Below, piece after piece: positions 16,452-24,330 of a stretch of DNA of 64,000 nt (position 1 is the first letter of the stretch; the number at the start of each line of letters is the position of its first letter). Both the position numbers and the translations under genes were made by a program. The stretch is from RGIG4079 sp045596365 (GTDB taxonomy: Bacteria > Bacteroidota > Bacteroidia > Bacteroidales > Muribaculaceae). Under the pieces are notes generated by a model. The model had not been told where the DNA came from. It worked only from the letters and a program-made list of their open reading frames with translations, and ran no database searches. Location: NCBI GenBank assembly GCA_045596365.1, contig JAZOCE010000003.1:1-64000 (forward strand). Direction: 5' to 3'.

Positions 16452-16721
16452 TTATTTTTTCTTGTTACCACCGTGTCCACGGAAGTTACGTGTTGGAGCA
16501 AATTCTCCCAACTTGTGTCCTACCATGTTTTCAGTTACGTAAACAGGAATAAATTTATTACCATTGTGAACTGCGAAAGTGTGTCCTACAAAGTCTGGAG
16601 AAATCATTGATGCACGGCTCCATGTCTTGATAACTGACTTTTTACCGCTTTCTTCCATTGCAGCAACTTTCTTTTCGAGCTTAACGCTGATAAATGGGCC
16701 TTTTTTTAATGAACGACTCAT
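16452..16721 (-). CDS. rpsS: 30S ribosomal protein S19 (uS19)
   Basis: S19 forms a complex with S13 in the 30S head. The 89 residues begin MSRSLKKGPFISVKLEKKVA and contain the signature FVGHTFAVHNGNKFIPVYVT and the C-terminal GEFAPTRNFRGHGGNKKK. It lies 19 nt after rplB. Confidence 0.98.
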   Translation of the reverse strand: MSRSLKKGPFISVKLEKKVAAMEESGKKSVIKTWSRASMISPDFVGHTFAVHNGNKFIPVYVTENMVGHKLGEFAPTRNFRGHGGNKKK

Positions 16722-16740
16722 AGTTACTTAATTAATCAGA

Positions 16741-17568
16741 TTACTTTTTTCTTCTTTCAATAATGTACTTTGAAGAATGTTTCTTCGGAGCACGTGTCTT
16801 GAGACCCTTAGCGTATAGACCCTTACGTGAACGTGGGTGTCCACCTGAAGCGCGACCTTCACCACCACCCATTGGGTGATCTACTGGGTTCATTACAACG
16901 CCACGGTTGCGAGGACGACGGCCGAGCCAACGTGAACGACCTGCCTTACCCGAGCGTTCAAGAGAGTGTTCGCTGTTACCAACGACACCTACTGTAGCTT
17001 TACATGCAGAAAGCACTTTACGTGTTTCTCCCGAAGGTAATTTGATAATCGCATAATCCCCTTCTCTCGAAGTCAACTGTGCAAATGTACCAGCCGAACG
17101 AGCCATGAAAGCTCCTTGGCCAGGACGCAATTCAATGTTGTGGATTACTGTACCTACAGGGATTTTGCTCAAAGGAAGAGCATTACCTACTTCAGGTGCA
17201 GCATCTGGTCCACTTACTACTGTTGCGCCAACTTGTAAGCCGTTGGGTGCAATTATATAAGTTTTAGCTCCGTCTACATAGTAAAGAAGAGCAATGCGAG
17301 CTGAACGGTTTGGATCATACTCGATTGATTTTACTACTGCGGGAACACCGTCTTTGTTTCTCTTAAAGTCAATGATGCGGTATTTACGTTTGTGCCCACC
17401 ACCAAGGTAGCGAGTGGTGAGGTGTCCTTCGGCGTTACGACCACCTGTAGACTTTTTACCGACTGTAAGAGATTTCTCTGGCGTACTAGCAGTGATTGTA
17501 CCTTTAAATACGCCAATAACTTTGTGTCTTTGCCCCGGTGTTGTGGGCTTCAATTTTCTTACTGCCAT
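16741..17568 (-). CDS. rplB: 50S ribosomal protein L2 (uL2)
   Basis: L2 is one of the largest and most conserved 50S proteins and is needed for subunit association and peptidyl transfer. The 275 residues carry an OB/SH3-like core (GGGHKRKYRIIDFKRNKDGV, IIAPNGLQVGATVVSG) and the C-terminal signature VMNPVDHPMGGGEGR, whose histidine lies near the active centre. It is 6 nt after rplW. Confidence 0.98.
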   Translation of the reverse strand: MAVRKLKPTTPGQRHKVIGVFKGTITASTPEKSLTVGKKSTGGRNAEGHLTTRYLGGGHKRKYRIIDFKRNKDGVPAVVKSIEYDPNRSARIALLYYVDGAKTYIIAPNGLQVGATVVSGPDAAPEVGNALPLSKIPVGTVIHNIELRPGQGAFMARSAGTFAQLTSREGDYAIIKLPSGETRKVLSACKATVGVVGNSEHSLERSGKAGRSRWLGRRPRNRGVVMNPVDHPMGGGEGRASGGHPRSRKGLYAKGLKTRAPKKHSSKYIIERRKK

Positions 17569-17574
17569 TTTCTA

Positions 17575-17865
17575 TTATATGTTGCTATAAAAGTCGATTG
17601 TTTGACCATCAGCCACAGTAATGAAAGCTTTCTTGTAAGCAACTGTTTTGCCTTTAATCAAGCCGCTCTTAGTGTAGCGTGATTTGTTTTTACCTCTAAC
17701 AACAAGTGTGTTGACATTAACTACTTTCACGTCATAAAGTTTCTCAACCAATGACTTGATTTGATACTTATTAGCATCAAGAGAAACGCGGAAAGTGTAG
17801 CGATTAAGCTTTTCTGTAAGCTTAGTTGCTTTTTCTGTAACGATAGGTTGAATCATTATTTCCAT
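17575..17865 (-). CDS. rplW: 50S ribosomal protein L23 (uL23)
   Basis: L23 is the main docking point for trigger factor and SRP at the exit tunnel. The 96 residues begin MEIMIQPIVTEKATKLTEKL and have the RRM-like core with NRYTFRVSLDANKYQIKSLV and VYDVK-type strand KLYDVKVVNVNTLVV. It is 18 nt after rplD. Confidence 0.97.
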   Translation of the reverse strand: MEIMIQPIVTEKATKLTEKLNRYTFRVSLDANKYQIKSLVEKLYDVKVVNVNTLVVRGKNKSRYTKSGLIKGKTVAYKKAFITVADGQTIDFYSNI

Positions 17866-17883
17866 TGTTTATCCTAATGTTAA

Positions 17884-18504
17884 TTATAGTTTATTAATGA
17901 CTTCAAGGCTACTCTCTGTTAAGACAATAGCTTTGTTGTTAAGTAATGCATAAGTATTTACATCCGAAGCAGTTATAATTTGTGCGTTCGGAAGATTTCG
18001 AGCTGACAAATATACGTTTTTATTTTGACCTGCTAAAATCAAAAGCGTTTTCTTGTCGTCAACTTTAAGATTTTTAGTAATATTTACAAAATCTTTAGTC
18101 TTTGGAGCTTCGAAAGTGAAATCTTCGACGATAACAATTTGATTATCCTGAGCCTTGAATGTCAATGCTGATTTACGTGCAAGAGATTTCAATTTCTTAT
18201 TGAGCTTGAAACGATAGTCACGAGGACGAGGACCAAATACACGACCTCCACCTACAAGTACAGGAGAATTGATATCACCGATACGGCTACCGCCACCACC
18301 TTTTTGCTTGTGGAGCTTGCGAGTAGAACCAGAAACTTCGCTTCTTTCTTTTGACTTGTGGGTACCTTGACGTTGGTTAGCCAAGTATTGTTTCACATCG
18401 AGATATACGGCATGCTCGTTTGCTTCAATTGCAAACACCTCATCGTTAAGCTGAGCTTTACGACCAGTGTCTTCACCTTTAATATTATAAATTGCGAGTT
18501 CCAT
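17884..18504 (-). CDS. rplD: 50S ribosomal protein L4 (uL4)
   Basis: L4 lines the narrow part of the exit tunnel and in some bacteria represses the S10 operon. The 206 residues show the extended internal loop (KGGGGSRIGDINSPVLVGGG, GPRPRDYRFKLNKKLKSLA) that reaches the tunnel wall. Its ATG overlaps the rplC stop by one base at 18504, implying coupled translation. Confidence 0.98.
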   Translation of the reverse strand: MELAIYNIKGEDTGRKAQLNDEVFAIEANEHAVYLDVKQYLANQRQGTHKSKERSEVSGSTRKLHKQKGGGGSRIGDINSPVLVGGGRVFGPRPRDYRFKLNKKLKSLARKSALTFKAQDNQIVIVEDFTFEAPKTKDFVNITKNLKVDDKKTLLILAGQNKNVYLSARNLPNAQIITASDVNTYALLNNKAIVLTESSLEVINKL

Positions 18505-19121
18505 TATTTCTCAATTATTACGATTGAACCTTTACTTCCTGGGATAGATCCCTTAATCATCATAAGATTGTGTTCGGCAATCACCTTCAATACTTGTAGG
18601 TTTTGCACGGTTACACGTTGGTTGCCGGTCTGACCAGCCATGCGCATTCCTTTGAATACTTTTGCTGGGTAAGAACATGCTCCGATAGAACCGGGAGCGC
18701 GAAGACGGTTGTGTTGACCGTGAGTAGTTTGACCTACACCACCGAAACCGTGACGTTTTACAACACCTTGATAACCTTTACCTTTTGATGTTCCTGCGAT
18801 ATCTACGAAATCGCCTTCTGCAAAGAAGTCAACAGCAATGGTATCACCAAGCTTGTATTCGCCTTCAAATCCTTTGAACTCGGCCAAGTGTCTCTTGGGG
18901 GTTACGCCTGCTTTTTTGAAGTGACCTGCTTCAGGCTTTGTTGTGTGCTTGTCTTTTTTGTCTTCAAAGCCAAGTTGCAAAGCTTCATAGCCGTCTGTTT
19001 CAACTGTTTTTACTTGAGTAACCACACAAGGACCTACTTCGATAACAGTGCACGGTGTATTTTTACCGTCGGCACTGAATACGGATGTCATTCCGATTTT
19101 TTTTCCTAATAATCCTGGCAT
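18504..19121 (-). CDS. rplC: 50S ribosomal protein L3 (uL3)
   Basis: L3 is an early assembly protein near the peptidyl-transferase centre. The 205 residues start MPGLLGKKIGMTSVFSADGK and contain the signature DIAGTSKGKGYQGVVKRHGF and the loop RAPGSIGACSYPAKVFKGMR, where PrmB methylates a Gln in other bacteria. It lies between rpsJ and rplD. Confidence 0.98.
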   Translation of the reverse strand: MPGLLGKKIGMTSVFSADGKNTPCTVIEVGPCVVTQVKTVETDGYEALQLGFEDKKDKHTTKPEAGHFKKAGVTPKRHLAEFKGFEGEYKLGDTIAVDFFAEGDFVDIAGTSKGKGYQGVVKRHGFGGVGQTTHGQHNRLRAPGSIGACSYPAKVFKGMRMAGQTGNQRVTVQNLQVLKVIAEHNLMMIKGSIPGSKGSIVIIEK

Positions 19122-19144
19122 TTCTCTGTTAATTTAAAAAATGA

Positions 19145-19450
19145 TTACACCTTGATTTCTACTTCTACACCACTAGGAAGTTCAAGCTTCATAAGAGCGT
19201 CAACTGTTTTTGCAGTTGAGTTGTAGATGTCAATTAGACGTTTGAATGATGAAAGTTGGAACTGTTCACGTGATTTTTTATTCACGAATGTTGAACGGTT
19301 CACAGTGAAGATACGTTTGTGTGTTGGTAGAGGTATAGGACCGCTAATTACCGCACCTGTAGCCTTCACAGTCTTAACAATCTTTTCAGCCGACTTGTCA
19401 ACCAAGTTGTGATCGTAAGATTTTAATTTGATTCTGATTTTTTGGCTCAT
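19145..19450 (-). CDS. rpsJ: 30S ribosomal protein S10 (uS10)
   Basis: S10 is a 30S head protein and, as NusE, an antitermination factor for RNA polymerase. The 101 residues show MSQKIRIKLKSYDHNLVDKS and the signature GPIPLPTHKRIFTVNRS. It follows fusA by only 19 nt with no terminator or promoter between, so the str and S10 gene sets form one unit here. Confidence 0.98.
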   Translation of the reverse strand: MSQKIRIKLKSYDHNLVDKSAEKIVKTVKATGAVISGPIPLPTHKRIFTVNRSTFVNKKSREQFQLSSFKRLIDIYNSTAKTVDALMKLELPSGVEVEIKV

Positions 19451-19469
19451 ATTGTTTATGAATAAAATA

Positions 19470-21596
19470 TTATTTCAATAAGTCAACTCGGCCTTGGCAT
19501 TCAGTCAAGACTTGTTTTGCAATAGATGTGCTCACTTCTGCATAGTGTGAGAATGTCATTGTAGAAGTTGCACGACCTGAAGTGATTGTACGCAATGCAG
19601 TTACATAACCAAACATTTCAGCAAGAGGAGTTTTAGCTTTTACTACGCGAGCACCGCTACGGCTTGTTTCCATGCCTTCCACTTGACCACGACGTTTGTT
19701 CAAGTCAGAGATTACATCACCCATGCTTTCTTCTGGAGTAACAACTTCAATTTTCATGATTGGTTCAAGAAGAACTGGACCTGCTTTTTCACAAGCTTTT
19801 TTGAATGCTTGGATAGCACAAAGTTCAAATGAAAGTTGGTCAGAGTCAACTGGGTGGAATGAACCGTCGATTACTGTTACTTTAAGTTGTTCTACTGGAT
19901 AACCAGCAAGAACACCATTCTTCATTGCTGTAGTGAAACCTTTTTGAATTGAAGGGATAAATTCTTTAGGAATGTTACCACCTTTAACTTCGTCAACGAA
20001 TTGTAGATTTCCTTCGAAACCTTCGTCTACTGGCTCAACGCGAACGATGATATCAGCAAATTTACCGCGACCACCGGTTTGTTTCTTGAACACTTCGCGC
20101 AATTCAACAGCTTGAGTAATTGTTTCTTTATATGTAACTTGAGGACGACCTTGGTTACATTCTACTTTAAACTCACGACGAAGACGGTCGATAATGATAT
20201 CAAGGTGAAGCTCACCCATACCAGAGATAACTGTTTGACCTGTTTCTTCGTTAGTTTGTACGCGGAATGTTGGGTCTTCTTCAGCAAGTTTTTGAAGTCC
20301 TACACCAAGTTTATCGAGGTCTTTTTGAGTCTTAGGCTCAACAGCGATACCGATAACTGGTTCTGGGAATTCCATTGCTTCAAGTACGATTGGAGCATCT
20401 TCTGCACATAAAGTATCACCTGTGCGGATATCTTTAAAGCCTACACCGGCACCGATATCTCCACAGCCAATAACATCTTTAGCATTTTGTTTATTTGAGT
20501 GCATTTGGAATAGACGAGAAACACGTTCTTTCTTTCCTGAGCGAGAGTTAAGGATATAACTTCCTGCTACCATATCACCTGAATAAACGCGGAAGAAGCA
20601 AAGACGACCTACATATGGGTCAGTTGCAATCTTGAATGCCAATGCACACATTGGAGCATCGCTTGATGGTTCGCGAGTAAGAATTTCTTCAGGGTTACCA
20701 ACTGCGTGACCTTCGATAGCACCACCATCAGTAGGACATGGGAGATAAGCACACACGTTGTTAAGAAGACATTGTACACCTTTATTCTTGAATGAGCTAC
20801 CGCAAGTCATAGGAACAAGTTCCAATGAAAGAGTTGCTTTACGGATAGCTACGCGAATTTCGTCTTCAGTGATAGTTGAAGGATCATCGAAATATTTTTC
20901 CATCAACACATCATCAAATTCAGCGATTTTTTCAAGCATTTTATCGCGCCATTCTTCTGCTTCATCTTGAAGATTAGCAGGAATTTCTTCGATTACATAG
21001 TCAGCACCTTGTTTTTCATCGGGCCAGTAGTAAGCCTTCATTGTTACAAGGTCAATAATGCCTTTGAATGTTTCTTCAGCACCGATAGGAATTTGGATAG
21101 GACAAGGATTAGCACCAAGTACATCTTTCATTTGGCGAACAACTTCAAAGAAGTTAGCACCTGAACGGTCCATTTTGTTCACATATGCGATACGAGGTAC
21201 ATTATACTTGTCAGCTTGACGCCACACTGTTTCTGATTGAGGTTCAACACCACCTACAGCACAATATGTAGCAACAGCACCATCAAGAACACGCAATGAA
21301 CGTTCTACTTCCACAGTAAAGTCAACGTGCCCTGGAGTGTCAATGAGGTTGATTTTATATTGCTCATTGTTATATTTCCAGAATGCAGTTGTAGCAGCTG
21401 AAGTAATAGTAATACCACGTTCTTGCTCCTGCTCCATCCAGTCCATTGTAGCAGCGCCATCATGAACTTCACCAATTTTGTGAGTAAGACCGGTATAGAA
21501 AAGAATACGCTCAGATGTGGTTGTTTTACCAGCATCGATGTGAGCCATGATACCGATGTTACGGGTATATTTTAATAATTCGTCTGATTTAGCCAT
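19470..21596 (-). CDS. fusA: Elongation factor G
   Basis: EF-G is the GTPase that drives translocation on the ribosome. The 708-residue, five-domain protein has the G1 motif AHIDAGKTTTSERIL, switch II DTPGHVDFTVEVERSL and the guanine-specificity motif NKMDRSGANF. The C-terminal domains IV and V follow (GSFHPVDSDQLSFELCA; GDVISDLNKRRGQVEGM). It lies between rpsG and rpsJ; tuf, often next in other phyla, is absent here. Confidence 0.98.
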   Translation of the reverse strand: MAKSDELLKYTRNIGIMAHIDAGKTTTSERILFYTGLTHKIGEVHDGAATMDWMEQEQERGITITSAATTAFWKYNNEQYKINLIDTPGHVDFTVEVERSLRVLDGAVATYCAVGGVEPQSETVWRQADKYNVPRIAYVNKMDRSGANFFEVVRQMKDVLGANPCPIQIPIGAEETFKGIIDLVTMKAYYWPDEKQGADYVIEEIPANLQDEAEEWRDKMLEKIAEFDDVLMEKYFDDPSTITEDEIRVAIRKATLSLELVPMTCGSSFKNKGVQCLLNNVCAYLPCPTDGGAIEGHAVGNPEEILTREPSSDAPMCALAFKIATDPYVGRLCFFRVYSGDMVAGSYILNSRSGKKERVSRLFQMHSNKQNAKDVIGCGDIGAGVGFKDIRTGDTLCAEDAPIVLEAMEFPEPVIGIAVEPKTQKDLDKLGVGLQKLAEEDPTFRVQTNEETGQTVISGMGELHLDIIIDRLRREFKVECNQGRPQVTYKETITQAVELREVFKKQTGGRGKFADIIVRVEPVDEGFEGNLQFVDEVKGGNIPKEFIPSIQKGFTTAMKNGVLAGYPVEQLKVTVIDGSFHPVDSDQLSFELCAIQAFKKACEKAGPVLLEPIMKIEVVTPEESMGDVISDLNKRRGQVEGMETSRSGARVVKAKTPLAEMFGYVTALRTITSGRATSTMTFSHYAEVSTSIAKQVLTECQGRVDLLK

Positions 21597-21628
21597 TATT
21601 TACTGATGTTTATCAATGAAAACTGAAA

Positions 21629-22105
21629 TTAGAAACGGAAATGTGCAAATGCGCGGTTAGCTTCGGCCATCTTGTGCATATCTTCTTTACGTTTGAATGC
21701 ACCACCTTGCTCATTGTAAGCATCAACTATTTCAGCAGCCAATTTATCTGCCATAGTTTTACCACCACGTTTGCGAGAATAGATGATTAGATTCTTCATT
21801 GATATTGACTCCTTACGATCAGGACGGATCTCAGTCGGAACTTGGAATGTTGCACCACCCACACGGCGTGATTTAACTTCGACTTGAGGAGTTACATTTT
21901 CGAGCGCTTTTTTCCAGATTTCAAGCGCAGATTTTTCCTCGTTAGGCAACTTAGACTTCACAGTCTCAAGTGCGCTATAGAAAATAGTATAAGCAATGTT
22001 CTTTTTGCCATCATACATCAAGTGATTGACAAATTTAGACACTCTTACGTCATTAAAAACGGGATCAGGTAATACAACCCGTTTCTTTGGTTTAGCTTTA
22101 CGCAT
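21629..22105 (-). CDS. rpsG: 30S ribosomal protein S7 (uS7)
   Basis: S7 nucleates assembly of the 30S head and contacts the E-site tRNA. The 158 residues begin MRKAKPKKRVVLPDPVFNDV and contain VSKFVNHLMYDGKKNIAYTI and RVGGATFQVPTEIRPDR. A 156-nt structured gap separates it from rpsL. In E. coli S7 represses translation from the equivalent intercistronic region. Confidence 0.98.
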   Translation of the reverse strand: MRKAKPKKRVVLPDPVFNDVRVSKFVNHLMYDGKKNIAYTIFYSALETVKSKLPNEEKSALEIWKKALENVTPQVEVKSRRVGGATFQVPTEIRPDRKESISMKNLIIYSRKRGGKTMADKLAAEIVDAYNEQGGAFKRKEDMHKMAEANRAFAHFRF

Positions 22106-22158
22106 AGTTTTTTCTAAAATTTTTGTTTTTGTTTGCTGGTTGCTTTCATCACTTCAAC

Positions 22159-22174
22159 GATGTTCTCTAACATC
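22159..22174 (-). promoter_or_regulatory. Hairpin in the rpsL-rpsG gap
   Basis: GATGTT and AACATC (22159-22174) form a perfect 6-bp stem with a 4-nt loop, extendable to 8 bp with one G-U pair. It lies in the 156-nt gap before rpsG, the position of the S7 operator in enterobacteria. A role as an S7 site is an inference. Confidence 0.35.
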
Positions 22175-22261
22175 ATTTACTCAACCGAAATAGCCTGCCA
22201 ATAAATCAAAAACGAAGTTTATAACTTGTTTTATCTCTTTGCTGATTTCCGCTAAGGTTTA

Positions 22262-22666
22262 TTATTTTTTACCTTTTGCAGCAGGTGCAGCTCCTGGTTT
22301 TGGACGTTTAGCTCCGTATTTAGAACGACGTTGTGTACGATCTTTCACACCGCTTGTATCAAGTGTACCGCGTACAATGTGATAACGCACACCTGGAAGG
22401 TCTTTTACACGACCACCACGTACAAGTACGATTGAGTGTTCTTGAAGATTGTGACCTTCTCCTGGAATGTAAGAGTTAACCTCTTTACCATTAGTCAATC
22501 TCACACGAGCTACTTTACGCATAGCTGAGTTAGGTTTCTTGGGAGTAGTAGTATACACACGCACGCACACACCACGACGTTGTGGGCATGAATCGAGCGC
22601 TGGAGACTTACTTTTGTCCTCAAGAGCTATACGTCCTTTTCTTACTAATTGCTGAATAGTAGGCAT
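22262..22666 (-). CDS. rpsL: 30S ribosomal protein S12 (uS12)
   Basis: S12 sits at the decoding centre and is the classical streptomycin-resistance site. The 134 residues start MPTIQQLVRKGRIALEDKSK and contain the loop TTTPKKPNSAMRKVARVRL, whose second Lys is the usual resistance position and is wild type here. The segment GRVKDLPGVRYHIVRG is also intact. It is the first gene of the long operon, behind a strong promoter and a leader of about 135 nt. Confidence 0.98.
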   Translation of the reverse strand: MPTIQQLVRKGRIALEDKSKSPALDSCPQRRGVCVRVYTTTPKKPNSAMRKVARVRLTNGKEVNSYIPGEGHNLQEHSIVLVRGGRVKDLPGVRYHIVRGTLDTSGVKDRTQRRSKYGAKRPKPGAAPAAKGKK

Positions 22667-22734
22667 CTTAGTTCTTTGTTTTTGTTACTTAAATTTATAT
22701 TCTCTTATATTATTATTTCCTTTTTACACACATT

Positions 22735-22756
22735 CAAAGCACCAACTACCGCTTTG
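22735..22756 (-). promoter_or_regulatory. Hairpin in the rpsL 5' UTR
   Basis: CAAAGC and GCTTTG (22735-22756) form a perfect 6-bp stem with a 10-nt loop within the predicted 135-nt leader of the ribosomal operon. No terminator-like U run follows, so an attenuator is not supported. A protein-binding or stabilising role is possible. Confidence 0.3.
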
Positions 22757-22807
22757 TATTTCAATTACTTAGCAATAATGTGGTACTTCTACAGTCTGAA
22801 AAACGAT

Positions 22808-22840
22808 GCAAAATTACTAACTAATTTCCTAATAACCAAA
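22808..22840 (-). promoter_or_regulatory. Main promoter of the rpsL-rplQ ribosomal operon
   Basis: On the minus strand TTTG (22837-22840) is followed after 20 nt by TAATTTTGC (22808-22816), a full match to the Bacteroidetes -33/-7 consensus. Its strength and position upstream of rpsL make it the likely driver of all 32 genes down to rplQ. Confidence 0.75.
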
Positions 22841-22889
22841 TATTTTTACTCTTATTTATAATAAATTTATTTTGCCAATTTCTAACACA

Positions 22890-22930
22890 AGAGGTGGCTG
22901 TGCTTTCCATAAAAAGCCACAACCACCTCT
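22890..22930 (-). terminator. Hairpin terminator after the methyltransferase gene
   Basis: An inverted repeat of about 17 bp with one bulge (AGAGGTGG... and ...CCACCTCT, 22890-22930) lies 30 nt past the methyltransferase stop and just before the rpsL promoter. No long U run follows. It would insulate the ribosomal operon from upstream transcription. Confidence 0.65.
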
Positions 22931-22960
22931 AATATTTAATATTATTTAATATTTCTTATT

Positions 22961-23701
22961 TCATTTCCTTGTAATGCGAGCAAGATAATCATAATGCTCC
23001 CCCTCAAAAATCAGTTCAGAGCAAAATCCATTTTGATCGGCATGATACGATAGAGTCTCAAAATCGACATACAACCAATCAAACGTATCTCCTTTCATAT
23101 TTTTGTACTGCATCATGAAATCAACTTCTCCATAGTAGCTACCATTCAAGTCTATATCAACTGAGCCATCTTCATTCTCATATAAATATATAAGGTCACT
23201 TGAATCTATAAGTACTTGCCCATCTTCCGATAATAATTCGTTTATGCGGGCAAAGAATTCCGAAAATTTATCAATTTTACCCACAATCCCTGTTCCATTC
23301 ATTAACATCAAGATTGTATCAAATTTCCCCTTCAACGATTTATCATACATATTTACAAATCGGACATCGGCAACACCACGTTTTTGCATCACATCCACCG
23401 AGCGAGGGGAGATATCAATTGCACATACATCCTTCCCCATTTCCTGTAAAGCAAGAGAATGACAACCGCTACCGGCTCCCACATCTAATATATTCCCGCA
23501 ACAAAGTTCAAGCGCTCGCTGTTCCAATAGAGGCATTTTATCAAACGTGCGAAACAAATCCTTGACCGACATTTCATCCTCATCAAACATTGACGAAAAC
23601 ACGCGCAATCGCCCAGCCACACCATTATTATAATAGTCTGCGATTGCCCACCCCATTGGATCTTTACCCAAGTCAAGAACTCCCTCACTCACTATATTCA
23701 C
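22961..23701 (-). CDS. Class I SAM-dependent methyltransferase
   Basis: The 246-residue cytoplasmic protein has the class I methyltransferase fold. The SAM-binding motif I is ILDVGAGSGCHSLAL (about 71-85), motif II is VCAIDISPRSVD, and the post-motif strands are KFDTILMLMNGTGIVG and GQVLIDSSDL. The substrate cannot be read from the sequence. Its ATG overlaps the end of the RmlC gene (23698-23701), so the two are translated together. That pairing hints at, but does not prove, a role in sugar or cell-surface chemistry. The hairpin at 22890-22930 ends the unit. Confidence 0.8.
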   Translation of the reverse strand: MNIVSEGVLDLGKDPMGWAIADYYNNGVAGRLRVFSSMFDEDEMSVKDLFRTFDKMPLLEQRALELCCGNILDVGAGSGCHSLALQEMGKDVCAIDISPRSVDVMQKRGVADVRFVNMYDKSLKGKFDTILMLMNGTGIVGKIDKFSEFFARINELLSEDGQVLIDSSDLIYLYENEDGSVDIDLNGSYYGEVDFMMQYKNMKGDTFDWLYVDFETLSYHADQNGFCSELIFEGEHYDYLARITRK

Positions 23702-24249
23702 AAATCAAATGGTTCGATTTCTTCTAACAATAAGCCACGAGTGTCTTTTTCCGACAACAGCATCTCTTCTTTAGAAATTGGCCACTCAACACCCACTGTC
23801 GGATCATCAAAACGCAATGTTGCTTCAGCTTGTGGCGCATACACATTATCTACCTTATATTGAAATTGGGCAACATCACTAAGCACGATAAATCCATGAG
23901 CCATTCCACGAGGGACAAATAGTTGACGACCATTTTCTTGGCTCAACTCAACTGCCACATATTTTCCATAAGTAGGCGAATTCTTTCGCAAATCCACAGC
24001 CACATCAATCACTTTACCTTGAGAGACTCTCACCAACTTAGCTTGCGACCACTCCCCTTTTTGGAAATGCAACCCTCGCAACACGCCTCGGCTCGATACC
24101 GACTCATTATCTTGAACAAAATTCACCTCGCCCACATGCTTGCAAAACTCCTCTTGCTTGTAGCTTTCCATAAAATAGCCACGAGCATCTCCAAAGCGAC
24201 GAGGCTCAATAATCCACACTCCTTTAATTTCTTGTTCAATAAAGTTCAT
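23698..24249 (-). CDS. rfbC: dTDP-4-dehydrorhamnose 3,5-epimerase
   Basis: RmlC/RfbC epimerises dTDP-4-keto-6-deoxyglucose at C3 and C5 in dTDP-L-rhamnose synthesis. The 183-residue cupin has the family residues: RGLHFQKG (active-site His), DVAVDLRKNSPTYGKYV (Asp of the His-Asp dyad) and VPRGMAHGFIVLSD. The substrate-binding segment FQYKVDNVYAPQAE is also present. It stands alone with a methyltransferase. The other rhamnose genes (rfbA, rfbB, rfbD) are not in the window, so they must be elsewhere if the pathway is complete. Confidence 0.93.
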   Translation of the reverse strand: MNFIEQEIKGVWIIEPRRFGDARGYFMESYKQEEFCKHVGEVNFVQDNESVSSRGVLRGLHFQKGEWSQAKLVRVSQGKVIDVAVDLRKNSPTYGKYVAVELSQENGRQLFVPRGMAHGFIVLSDVAQFQYKVDNVYAPQAEATLRFDDPTVGVEWPISKEEMLLSEKDTRGLLLEEIEPFDL

Positions 24250-24292
24250 AATATATTATTGTATTTGTGAATTTACATTGGCACAAAATTAG

Positions 24293-24301
24293 TAAATTTG
24301 C
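24293..24301 (+). promoter_or_regulatory. -7 element of the GlmU-like gene
   Basis: TAAATTTGC ends 29 nt before the ATG at 24331. The nearest TTTG (24264-24267) is 25 nt upstream, longer than usual, so the -33 assignment is uncertain. Confidence 0.4.
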
Positions 24302-24330
24302 CCCATAGATTTACATAAATCACTCTGACA

